From Gemmatimonadota bacterium (GTDB taxonomy: Bacteria; Gemmatimonadota; Gemmatimonadetes; Longimicrobiales; Gaopeijiaceae), in NCBI GenBank assembly GCA_029879725.1, contig JAOUPR010000039.1:1-34395 (forward strand): a DNA stretch of 34,395 nucleotides, read 5' to 3'. Both the position numbers and the translations under genes were made by a program. Below the pieces are notes generated by a model, which was not told the DNA's origin, ran no database searches, and was given only the letters and a program-made list of their open reading frames with translations. How positions within the stretch are numbered: the first letter of the stretch is position 1; the number at the start of each line of letters is the position of its first letter. Of the stretch, positions 1 through 5,870 are shown piece by piece.

Positions 1-1
1 G

Positions 2-433
2 ACCCTCCTGGCGGCCTTCTTGGTTCGTCTCTTCAGCGGCTACTCGCTGTTGGCTGGTTCGTCCCTGGGGACTGCCGAGGTCCATGACCTGGCATTGCGT
101 GACTTCGAGACCTTCAGCGCCGGCTTTTCTCTCGCGCTCGTGTTCTTTGGGGTCCACTTGATTCTGTTCGGCACTCTGCTCAAGCGATCCAAGTATGTGC
201 CAACAGCCCTATCCATCCTCTTGATCGTTGCGGGTGTCGGCTATGTCGCAGACAGCCTCGCAAAGTTCTTCGTGCCGAGTCATGGTGATTTGGCGAGCAT
301 GCTTCTTCTCACCCCTGCCCTACTCAGCGAAGTCGGCCTGACCGGCTGGCTGCTCGTGAAGGGAGTCCGCGCTGTGGACGAGGAGGTGCGCCCCCACGTC
401 CCTCAACACTCGGTTCGCGCTGCGGCCGGCTGA
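2..433 (+). CDS. DUF4386-type membrane protein, C-terminal part
   Basis: The reading frame is open from the first bases of the window, so the gene begins upstream and only its last ~143 codons are here. A TTG at 20 could be a start but is probably internal. At least three hydrophobic segments are visible: one around FSAGFSLALVFFGVHLILFG, one around ALSILLIVAGVGYVADSL, and a C-terminal one around LLTPALLSEVGLTGWLLVKG. This spacing, and the family-like LFGTLLKRSKYVP stretch between helices, match the C-terminal half of DUF4386 integral membrane proteins. The biochemical role of that family is not known. It is followed by a 138-bp gap containing a GC-rich hairpin. Confidence 0.75.
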   Translation, partial: TLLAAFLVRLFSGYSLLAGSSLGTAEVHDLALRDFETFSAGFSLALVFFGVHLILFGTLLKRSKYVPTALSILLIVAGVGYVADSLAKFFVPSHGDLASMLLLTPALLSEVGLTGWLLVKGVRAVDEEVRPHVPQHSVRAAAG

Positions 434-490
434 AGCCCGCCTTGGTCGCCAGTTACAGGAGTGACGTCGGGCGACCGTTGTCATTGGCGG

Positions 491-518
491 CACACCCGCG
501 CTGGCGCGCGGGCGTCGA
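491..518. repeat. GC-rich hairpin; possible third, degenerate copy of the intergenic repeat
   Basis: The gap between the DUF4386 gene and the first beta-propeller gene carries CCCGCG, six bases, then CGCGGG, a perfect 6-bp stem. It is preceded by ACACCCGCG, the same core that opens the conserved block of the two repeats at 1808 and 3153. Little other similarity can be seen, so membership in that repeat family is only suggested. It could equally be a terminator for the upstream gene. Confidence 0.3.
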
Positions 519-571
519 GCGAACCTTGAGTGTTCTGTGCCATCGGGCGCTGGAGTCATGATGCCGTGAAG

Positions 572-1936
572 ATGTCTCGGAGTGTATGGGGCGTAGTCGG
601 GTGCGGGGTCTTGACGGCGTCTCCCATCAGTGGGGCCCAGGCAACGCCTTCATCCTTTATTGTGATGGACAGCGTCGGCATTCGAGTCGTGTCGTCGGAG
701 TATCCGGACACGTTGGTTTCACCGATTTGGGAGTTTCCAGAGCTCGCGGACCTGTCGATCGGTACAGAGGAGGGTGGGGACGAATACCTGCTGCACAGAG
801 TAGGTCCCGTGATTCGACTCGACGATGGGCGTATCCTCGTCAGCAACGGTGGCACGGAGTTGCGGCTGTTCGATGCGGGTGGGACGTATCTCAAGACCAT
901 TGGTCAGGAAGGCGATGGCCCGGGGGAGTTCCGAGACATCTCTGCTGTGCGGCTGTCCGGGCGAGATGCTGTGATCGTTGCGGATAGGTGGTCGCACCGC
1001 GTGACTCGGGTAGGCCTCGATGGAAACCTAGAGGCGACGTACCGCACAGCGGGTCCCTCGGTGGAAGGGCTCCTTGATGGGGAGCGGGCCGTAGGTACGA
1101 CGGGCGGAGGGTGGTCCCCTGCGAAGCAGGGTCGAGTCGGGTACGCGGCGACGGAGGTGCGAGTCCACCTCGTTGACGTGACCACCGGGTTCGAAGATAC
1201 CCTTGCCGTGTTGCCTGGCCCCAGTTGGTGGGCATCGCAAGGAAGGGGGGGCGCCTTACAGAGCAGACCCGTCCCGTGGACCACGATGACCGTATTCGCC
1301 GTCGGGCGCGATCGGATCGCAGTCGCGTGGACCGGAAAGTCAGAGGTTCGGGTCCACGATGCGACGGGGGCGGTCGATCGCATCGTCAGGTGGAGCCAGG
1401 ATCCAGAGCATGTGTCCGCAGAGGATGTAGAAGACTTGATCCAACGCGCTCCCGTCGAGAGTAGACGCGATTATGGCCGTATTCCCCTTCCGGACACGAA
1501 GCCGATGTTCGGGAGGGTGTTGTTGGATGACGCCAACGTTATCTGGGTCGGTATGAACGAACGCCGGCCCGATGGTCGCCGTCGGTGGATTGTCTTCAAT
1601 AGAGGTGGTGTCGCCGAGGGGTACGTGGACACCCCTCCGAGGGTACGAGTGCGATCCATATCATCAGGATATCTAGTGGGCGTCGAGGTGGATGACCTGG
1701 GTGTCGAGCGGGTAGTGGTGTTCAAGATGAAGGGTCGTTCAGGACGTGCACCCACCAGCACATATGAAGATGGGCCTCTGCTCGAGCCCCGTGCGGGGAG
1801 CGGCCCTTCGGGACACCCGCGGGGCGCGGGGGGAGTGGAGAACCCGGAGACGAAAAGGTTGTGCGCAGGTGCCGCGCGGAGTTTCTTGCAGGTGGCCGGC
1901 GGGAGAGACCGCCGGACGTCAGCCGCCATTCGATGA
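572..1936 (+). CDS. Secreted 6-bladed beta-propeller protein
   Basis: About 454 residues. I chose the ATG at 572 because it begins a plausible signal peptide (MSRSVWGVVGCGVLTASP, cleavage near SGAQA); the GTG at 530 would add 14 unlikely residues. The mature part has the repeated strand pattern of DUF5128/6-bladed NHL-like propellers, including the hallmark GQEGDGPGEFRDISAV near residue 115 and blade-like stretches such as RLFDAGGTYLKTIG. Such proteins are exported and common in Gemmatimonadota and Bacteroidota; their ligands are mostly unknown. The natural C-terminus is probably near VVVFKMKG (about 1735). The last ~65 residues are Arg/Gly/Pro-rich and come from reading through the intergenic repeat at 1777-1932, so the true protein end is uncertain. 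A paralogue lies at 5871. Confidence 0.75.
   Translation: MSRSVWGVVGCGVLTASPISGAQATPSSFIVMDSVGIRVVSSEYPDTLVSPIWEFPELADLSIGTEEGGDEYLLHRVGPVIRLDDGRILVSNGGTELRLFDAGGTYLKTIGQEGDGPGEFRDISAVRLSGRDAVIVADRWSHRVTRVGLDGNLEATYRTAGPSVEGLLDGERAVGTTGGGWSPAKQGRVGYAATEVRVHLVDVTTGFEDTLAVLPGPSWWASQGRGGALQSRPVPWTTMTVFAVGRDRIAVAWTGKSEVRVHDATGAVDRIVRWSQDPEHVSAEDVEDLIQRAPVESRRDYGRIPLPDTKPMFGRVLLDDANVIWVGMNERRPDGRRRWIVFNRGGVAEGYVDTPPRVRVRSISSGYLVGVEVDDLGVERVVVFKMKGRSGRAPTSTYEDGPLLEPRAGSGPSGHPRGAGGVENPETKRLCAGAARSFLQVAGGRDRRTSAAIR
1777..1932. repeat. Dispersed intergenic repeat, copy A
   Basis: This copy matches 3122-3277. From TCGGGACACCCGCG (1808-1821) to CCATTCG (1926-1932) the two align without any gap for 125 positions, with 77 identities by hand count. 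Conserved blocks are TCGGGACACCCGCG, GTGCG at 1861, AGACCGC and GGACGT near 1906-1919, and CCATT. The preceding 30 bases (CTGCTC onward) also align with one gap. It contains a perfect hairpin, CCGGCGG / CCGCCGG, around 1896-1915. It sits just before the ATG at 1944 and is translated as the tail of the upstream propeller gene. Confidence 0.7.
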
Positions 1937-1943
1937 ACGTGGG

Positions 1944-2423
1944 ATGATTGGATCGACAGCAGCACTCGCCAGCCTCTTGATAGCCCTGCCGGACCCGAAG
2001 GTAGGGCAGGTCACTCCGACGCAGGGGGACACGGTCGAGGTTCTGGTGGCGGCCTTCCTGCATCACTTCGCGGAGGTGAAGCTCGATTCCGCGGCCGTGG
2101 CCGTCGAGACCGACGTGGCACGCCTTCCCGAGTCCGTTCTGCAAGAGGTGGCAGCCCGGCTCAATCTGCCGACTGCTCGGGATGAAGAAGTTCGTTGGTG
2201 TGCGGAGGAGATTACGTACCCGCTCCATTGTGAACTCAGAGGAGTGAGGTATCTGGTCTGGTTCAGGATTTCGTCGATCGAGGCCAACGGTGCGGTTGTG
2301 TCGGTGAGCGCCTGGACGGAGTGGACCCCGGGGCGGGTAGACGGCAGCGGCACTGAATATGAATTGGAGCGAACAGGGAGGGGTTGGATCGTTTCGAGAG
2401 CCTTGATGAGTTGGGCCACGTAG
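1944..2423 (+). CDS. Hypothetical secreted protein
   Basis: 159 residues, family not recognised. I chose the ATG at 1944 because it starts right after repeat A and gives a short hydrophobic N-terminus (IGSTAALASLLIALPDP) that could be a signal peptide; the frame is open further upstream but that part lies in the repeat. The body looks like a compact alpha/beta domain: an amphipathic helix around HHFAEVKLDSAAVAV, then alternating strands (LRGVRYLVWFRISSIE, GAVVSVSAWTEWTPG, YELERTGRGWIVSRAL). The final VSVSAW...YELERTGRGWIVS pattern resembles small secreted domains with a cone-like sheet, as in NTF2-like folds, but no motif settles it. A single Cys pair (about residues 87 and 97) could form a disulfide. 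Confidence 0.6.
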   Translation: MIGSTAALASLLIALPDPKVGQVTPTQGDTVEVLVAAFLHHFAEVKLDSAAVAVETDVARLPESVLQEVAARLNLPTARDEEVRWCAEEITYPLHCELRGVRYLVWFRISSIEANGAVVSVSAWTEWTPGRVDGSGTEYELERTGRGWIVSRALMSWAT

Positions 2424-2441
2424 GGAGCACTGGTCGTCACT

Positions 2442-2494
2442 GCGCCTACGGCGCGGCCCTGGGTGTGAGGCAGGCGCCGGCTCGGAGGCGCCGG
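2442..2494. repeat. Pair of GC-rich hairpins between two hypothetical genes
   Basis: GCGCC-TAC-GGCGC forms a tight 5-bp stem at 2442-2454. GGCGCC at 2473-2478 and again at 2487-2492 can pair across an 8-base loop, and each forms part of a direct repeat GGCGCCGG. The sequence CGTTGTGCGG follows at about 2498, similar to the GTTGTGCG inside repeat A. It lies 20-70 bases after the stop at 2423 and may act as a terminator or be part of a decayed repeat. Confidence 0.45.
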
Positions 2495-2538
2495 AACGTT
2501 GTGCGGGAGAGCCTGATGTTGCTGATGCAGAGGCGCCG

Positions 2539-3309
2539 ATGAGGACGAGCCGGTGGGTTGCCCCAGTAGTTGTCGAGATGCTGTCTGCGTGTAGTCAGGG
2601 TACTGGGTCGAGGGTTGGTGCCCTGGACGGCGGACCAGCCCGGCTGACGAGAGGTTCCGCCGGCGCCTTCGTTCCACTGGTGCCGGCATCCGACCTGTAT
2701 CCACGTTGCGACGCCCCACGCTCTCATCCTTCTGGTATGGGCGATCAGGTGTTGTCGATCGTATACGGGGAGCCCGTGGAGCGTAGGGTATCCGTCGGTC
2801 TGGATGTTGAAGGAAATCCCGTGAACTATTCGGATCTCCGTGGAGACCTCACTCTCCCTACAGCGAACTCTGGAGACCTCACGTCGATCGGGATCAACTT
2901 CCGGCAACGGTTCGCGGTAGCCATGAATCGGCGAGGGATCGAAGAGCTCCAGCGGACTCGTGCTGGGCGTCCTGGTCTATTTCGTAGTGAAGAGCATTCT
3001 GAGTCGGAAGCTACGTTGGATGGTTCTGAGTGTCGCGGCAATCCCGACCTACCAACTCTTCACCTGAGGAAGAGACCCTTCTCGCGACCTCGGCGGTTCC
3101 GGCGCGTAACCAGCTGCGTCCCTGCTCCTGCCCCTTCGCGGCGGGCGGGCCGTCGGGACACCCGCGTGACGCTGAGACGGACTGGGGATTGCAGACGGCA
3201 GGAGTGTGCGTGGGTACCGTGCCGAGCCTTCCGGCCGGTGACGGGAGAGGAGACCGCGGGACGTTGGGTGCCATTGGAATCCGTCGTCCGCATTCGGGGA
3301 GCACCATGA
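2539..3309 (+). CDS. Hypothetical protein, probably frameshifted near its C-terminus
   Basis: Up to 256 codons, family not recognised. The N-terminus (MRTSRWVAPVVVEMLSAC) may be a weak lipoprotein signal with LSAC as lipobox; no good Shine-Dalgarno is visible. Residues ~65-130 look like real protein, with strands such as VLSIVYGEPVERRVSVGLDV, then GNPVNYSDLRGD and TSIGINFRQRFAVAMNRRG. After about position 2945 the frame becomes Arg/Ser/Pro-rich and runs through repeat B, which does not look like natural sequence. In the +1 frame, bases 2960-3067 instead encode a convincing hydrophobic tail (VLGVLVYFVVKSIL, then WMVLSVAAIPTYQLF) that stops at TGA 3065-3067, just before repeat B. The intact gene may therefore have ended at 3067 after a frameshift, or the tail may be a separate tiny ORF. 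Confidence 0.45.
   Translation: MRTSRWVAPVVVEMLSACSQGTGSRVGALDGGPARLTRGSAGAFVPLVPASDLYPRCDAPRSHPSGMGDQVLSIVYGEPVERRVSVGLDVEGNPVNYSDLRGDLTLPTANSGDLTSIGINFRQRFAVAMNRRGIEELQRTRAGRPGLFRSEEHSESEATLDGSECRGNPDLPTLHLRKRPFSRPRRFRRVTSCVPAPAPSRRAGRRDTRVTLRRTGDCRRQECAWVPCRAFRPVTGEETAGRWVPLESVVRIRGAP
2960..3067 (+). pseudogene. Out-of-frame hydrophobic tail, probable remnant of the overlapping gene
   Basis: A GTG-initiated 35-codon frame, +1 relative to the gene that starts at 2539. It encodes two hydrophobic stretches separated by a basic loop (KSILSRKLR), the pattern of a C-terminal two-helix membrane anchor. The frame is open back to 2927, where TGA (2924-2926) overlaps an ATG of the main frame. I read it as the displaced end of the 2539 gene, but an independent small membrane protein cannot be excluded. 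No ribosome-binding site is obvious. Confidence 0.4.
3122..3277. repeat. Dispersed intergenic repeat, copy B
   Basis: Second copy of the element at 1777-1932, in the same orientation. The core 3153-3277 aligns without gaps to 1808-1932: TCGGGACACCCGCG at 3153-3166, GTGCG at 3206-3210 with exactly the same 39-base spacing, then a 67-base block ending in CCATTGG. It lies about 55 bases after the stop of the hydrophobic tail at 3067 and 28 bases before the next ATG (3306), so like copy A it sits between two rightward genes. It contains an imperfect hairpin, CGGT / ACCG, at the place where copy A has its perfect stem. Confidence 0.7.
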
Positions 3310-3500
3310 GGGCACATCATCTTCGCAAGCTGGTCGTGCTCCTGGGATTGACCTGGAATCCAGCATTGGCCCGAGGTCAGATGATCGCTGGGCGGGATGG
3401 AATCCGGCGCGGACGTCAGAGGCCCGACGTCCGTTATGCGAGAGAACATCTTCCGTGGATAGCGTGTAGGACACGCAGACATGCCGACGGAGGATCCTGA
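3306..3500 (+). CDS. Small ORF with signal peptide, possibly a truncated gene
   Basis: 64 codons. The first ~24 residues (MRAHHLRKLVVLLGLTWNPA, then LARGQ) form a good signal peptide: basic start, hydrophobic core, and an ALARGQ cleavage region. The remaining ~40 residues are Arg-rich, have no recognisable domain and overlap two strong DNA hairpins (3410-3433 and 3462-3476). This suggests a secreted-protein gene whose body has been lost, or a leader ORF. Its stop TGA (3498-3500) overlaps the ATG of the next gene by one base, which would allow translational coupling. The product is unknown. Confidence 0.35.
   Translation: MRAHHLRKLVVLLGLTWNPALARGQMIAGRDGIRRGRQRPDVRYAREHLPWIACRTRRHADGGS
3410..3433. 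repeat. 8-bp perfect hairpin
   Basis: CGGACGTC at 3410-3417 pairs with GACGTCCG at 3426-3433 across an 8-base loop. It falls within the weak part of the small ORF at 3306 and upstream of the lipoprotein gene at 3500. It could be a terminator-like stem (no T-run follows) or an arm of a decayed mobile repeat. Confidence 0.45.
3462..3476. repeat. Short 6-bp hairpin upstream of the lipoprotein gene
   Basis: GCGTGT at 3462-3467 and ACACGC at 3471-3476 are separated by only AGG. The stem lies 23 bases before the ATG at 3500 and just upstream of its Shine-Dalgarno (GGAGG near 3490), where an mRNA stem could affect initiation. Confidence 0.35.
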
Positions 3501-3985
3501 TGGACGCTCGTAGGTTCGGAAGAGGGTCGACCGTGGTCGCCCTCCTGTCCGTGATCGCAGGGTGTGCGGACGATCGTTCGGTGATGGAGATTCGCGCTCG
3601 CGCACCCATCGACAGCGAAGATGGTCTCGCGGGCATACGAGTGCTGCTGAACGAGACGCTCTACGGTGCCCGGGACTTCGCGCCGGGTGAGGGTGGACTG
3701 CCTAGGGTGCGGGCGGATGTTCCGAGTGACGGATTCCTGCGGATCGACCTGGTTCTCTACCAAGGCGGAGAAGTGGTTGCCGGAGGGGGCGCCTCGATCG
3801 CGATGCAGGGCAACTTCGAATGGGGGCTGGACGTGTTTCGGCAGATCGAGGACCCCCTCGATACCTGTATGGGATGTTTCCGAACGGAGATGATTCCGAT
3901 TGGTGCGGCCTGGCAGAACGAACCAGGCGAGGCAGTCTGGCTCGCCTGGGGCGGGCGGGCACGGGGATCCGACATCATATACTAG
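3500..3985 (+). CDS. Hypothetical lipoprotein
   Basis: 161 residues, family not recognised. The N-terminus RRFGRGSTVVALLSVIAGC is a clear type II signal: basic residues, hydrophobic core and lipobox VIAGC, so Cys21 is the likely lipidated residue. GGAGG seven bases before the ATG supports this start. The mature part has strand-like stretches (MEIRARAPI, IRVLLNETLYG, FLRIDLVLYQGGEVVAGGGA), probably a beta-sandwich. It is followed by a CMGCF motif near residue 130 whose two Cys could bind metal or form a disulfide. It is coupled to the preceding ORF by a one-base overlap and followed after 40 bases by another lipoprotein gene. Confidence 0.65.
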   Translation: MDARRFGRGSTVVALLSVIAGCADDRSVMEIRARAPIDSEDGLAGIRVLLNETLYGARDFAPGEGGLPRVRADVPSDGFLRIDLVLYQGGEVVAGGGASIAMQGNFEWGLDVFRQIEDPLDTCMGCFRTEMIPIGAAWQNEPGEAVWLAWGGRARGSDIIY

Positions 3986-4025
3986 GCGTCAGCGCACGTG
4001 CCGCCCGAGCGGCGAGGAGGACGTG

Positions 4026-4403
4026 ATGCAGAAGACAATTGTGCTTTGCGCAGTGCAGGGGAGCGTCCGCACATGGGCTGTTCTCGCCTCGAGCGTCGCT
4101 GTGATCGGATGCAGGCCCGACGCATATGTGACCATGACGTCACCGGAGGACGGTGAGACGTACGTGGTAGGCGACACCGTTCAGTTTCGGGCCGAGGTCA
4201 ACAGCAGGCAACTGATCGAGATCGCGCACGATGGAGACTGGCGATGGACCAGTGACCTCGACGGCGAGTTGGGGTACTCCCCTCTGGTCCTGCGGACGGA
4301 CCTCAGCGTCGGTGAGCATCTGATCACCATTCGCGTTCGCAACTCCGGGGGCTACGTGCTGCGTGACCAGGCGATGATCCACGTCGAACCAGCGGGCAAC
4401 TGA
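4026..4403 (+). CDS. Small lipoprotein with an Ig-like beta-sandwich domain
   Basis: 125 residues. The ATG at 4026 follows GGAGGACGTG, a good ribosome-binding site. Residues 1-25 form a lipoprotein signal with lipobox AVIGC. The mature chain is one Ig/PKD-like domain: VTMTSPEDGETYVVGDTVQF is the classic opening of such domains in bacterial surface proteins, and LSVGEHLITIRVRNSGGYV near the end is the typical closing strand pair. These domains bind ligands or act as structural spacers. With only one domain and no catalytic part, its role is not clear. The frame is open upstream but that part has no coding character. Confidence 0.65.
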   Translation: MQKTIVLCAVQGSVRTWAVLASSVAVIGCRPDAYVTMTSPEDGETYVVGDTVQFRAEVNSRQLIEIAHDGDWRWTSDLDGELGYSPLVLRTDLSVGEHLITIRVRNSGGYVLRDQAMIHVEPAGN

Positions 4404-4432
4404 CCGCCATCGATCAGGCGATATCGGTGGAG

Positions 4433-4870
4433 ATGAGCGGCAGTCATCCAGAGAGGGTATTCGCACGCCTCTACGACCTGATTTCCGGGCCGGCGGGGAA
4501 GGAGCGCGCGTGGGCGGAGGTGCGTGACCTCTTCTACCCCGATGCCTTGTTGCATAGTGAGTTGACGCTCCCGGACGGTAGCCGTCGATCAGGGACCTGG
4601 ACCGTGGACGAGTTCTGCGAAGCGGCCGCGGAAGAGTACAGGCGTGAGGGGTTCTGGGAGCGCGAGGTGGCGACCCGGAGCGAGTGCTTCGGAGACATCG
4701 CGCAGGTGTGGAGTACGTACGAGTCGCGGGTGGGCCGCCCCGACGGTGAGCCCGTAGCCCGTGGGATCAACGCCGTTCATCTGGTTCGTCGTGACGGCGA
4801 GTGGCGCATCGCATCCTTGATATTCCAGATCGAGAGAGGTACGAGTGGCATCCCGGAGGCGTACCTCTGA
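4433..4870 (+). CDS. NTF2/SnoaL-like protein
   Basis: 145 residues from the ATG at 4433; a GTG at 4427 is an alternative. The order of elements fits the SnoaL/NTF2-like cone fold: an N-terminal helix containing ARLYDLIS, the LFYPDALLHSE segment, a central helix (TVDEFCEAAAEEYRREGFWE), then long strands VATRSECFGDIAQVWSTYES, INAVHLVRRDGEWRIASLIF. The DGEWRIASLIF ending is typical. Family members range from steroid isomerases and polyketide cyclases to non-catalytic binders, so the substrate cannot be named. There is no signal peptide, so it is probably cytoplasmic, unlike its neighbours. Confidence 0.75.
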   Translation: MSGSHPERVFARLYDLISGPAGKERAWAEVRDLFYPDALLHSELTLPDGSRRSGTWTVDEFCEAAAEEYRREGFWEREVATRSECFGDIAQVWSTYESRVGRPDGEPVARGINAVHLVRRDGEWRIASLIFQIERGTSGIPEAYL

Positions 4871-4913
4871 AGAGCCGGCTCCGGGTGTGGATATTCCTCG
4901 ATCGGAGGTGGCC

Positions 4914-5744
4914 ATGCGTGTCCTACGAGTACTCGTACCGGTGGTGGCCCTGTCGGTGGGCTTCGCGCCAGGAACCGCGGGAGGTCAGTCGCGGGGTGTG
5001 CGGGGGATCATCCTTGCCGATCTGACGTGGCAAGAGGCCGAGACCGTCCTCACGCCGGAGACGGTCGTGGTCATTCCTCTCGGGGCGGCGTCGAAGGAGC
5101 ATGGCCCGCACCTCCGGCTGGACAACGATCACCGTATGGCGGAATATCTCGAGCGCCGTGTTCTGGAAGCGGCGGACGTGGTCATGGCTCCTACGCTTCC
5201 GTACCACTTCTATCCCTCGTTCCTCGAGTACCCTGGCTCGACCCATCTCCGGTTCGAGACGGCCAGGGACGTGGTGGTGGACGTCGTCCGCAGTCTGGCG
5301 GGGTACGGCCCCCGGCGATTCTACGTATTGAACACGGGTGTCTCCACGCTCCGGCCCCTCGAGGCCTCGGCCGAAGTCCTGCGCGCGGAGGGGATCCTCC
5401 TGCATTTCACCAACATCCTGGAGGTGTCCGGGGAAGCGGAAGACGAAGTGCGGGAGCAGGTGCGGGGAACCCATGCGGACGAGATCGAGACGTCGATGAT
5501 GCTCTATATCGCGCCGGACCGGGTCGACATGAGCCTCGCGGTCCGGGAGGACAACCCGAGAGGCCAGGGCGGGCTGACACGCCGTGCCGATGGGACGGGA
5601 ACCTTCTCCGAGTCGGGCGTGTGGGGTGACGCGACGCTGGCCACGGTCGAGAAAGGGCGGATCGTGGTGGAGGCCACCGTGGAGGGGATCCTCCGGGATC
5701 TGGACATGCTTCGGACCGCCGAGCTTCCCACGGGCGGTCCGTGA
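4914..5744 (+). CDS. Secreted creatininase-family protein with altered metal site
   Basis: 276 residues. GGAGGTGGCC precedes the ATG at 4914, and residues 1-25 (MRVLRVLVPVVALSVGFAPG, then TAGGQ) are a signal peptide, so the protein is exported, unlike classical creatininase. The family's first metal motif is present as PLGAASKEHGPHLRLDND (His63, His66, Asp72), as is the C-terminal GTHADEIETS (His187, Glu190, Glu192). The usual NGHxxN loop is instead N140-T-G-V-S-T, so the metal-binding His of that loop is missing. The family hydrolyses creatinine and related amides with two metal ions. Here the substrate is unknown and activity is uncertain. Confidence 0.8.
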   Translation: MRVLRVLVPVVALSVGFAPGTAGGQSRGVRGIILADLTWQEAETVLTPETVVVIPLGAASKEHGPHLRLDNDHRMAEYLERRVLEAADVVMAPTLPYHFYPSFLEYPGSTHLRFETARDVVVDVVRSLAGYGPRRFYVLNTGVSTLRPLEASAEVLRAEGILLHFTNILEVSGEAEDEVREQVRGTHADEIETSMMLYIAPDRVDMSLAVREDNPRGQGGLTRRADGTGTFSESGVWGDATLATVEKGRIVVEATVEGILRDLDMLRTAELPTGGP

Positions 5745-5766
5745 GCCGTTGGGGACGCCGGTTCGG

Positions 5767-5820
5767 GATTCTCCGGACCGAGAATCTGGAATGGGTCCGC
5801 CGTCCGGGAGACTGGCGGAC
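5767..5820. terminator. Two tandem hairpins after the creatininase-family gene
   Basis: GATTCTC (5767-5773) and GAGAATC (5780-5786) form a perfect 7-bp stem with a 6-base loop. Nine bases later GTCCGCC (5795-5801) and GGCGGAC (5814-5820) form a second perfect 7-bp stem with a 12-base loop. They fill the gap between the stop at 5744 and the next start at 5871. No U-tract follows, so this may be a non-classical terminator, an mRNA processing or stability element, or a structured leader of the next gene. Confidence 0.45.
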
Positions 5821-5870
5821 AACAAGAGGTCACCCTGTTCGACGGGACCGTGGGTGGCGGAGGAGGTGTC

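Noticed and set aside
530-571. Upstream GTG start for the first beta-propeller gene
   Set aside because: It would place 14 charged or aromatic residues before a good signal peptide; the ATG at 572 is more plausible.
1471-1965. A 164-codon minus-strand gene across the end of the propeller gene
   Set aside because: Most of it is antisense to conserved propeller sequence and lacks a domain. Only the part inside the repeat shows any sign of coding constraint, and that is reported separately.
3106-3268. Repeat B as an integron attC site
   Set aside because: GTTGGGT at 3264 fits the attC core GTTRRRY, but copy A has GTCAGCC at the matching place, and no complementary RYYYAAC was found at the other end. 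The element is kept as an unclassified repeat.
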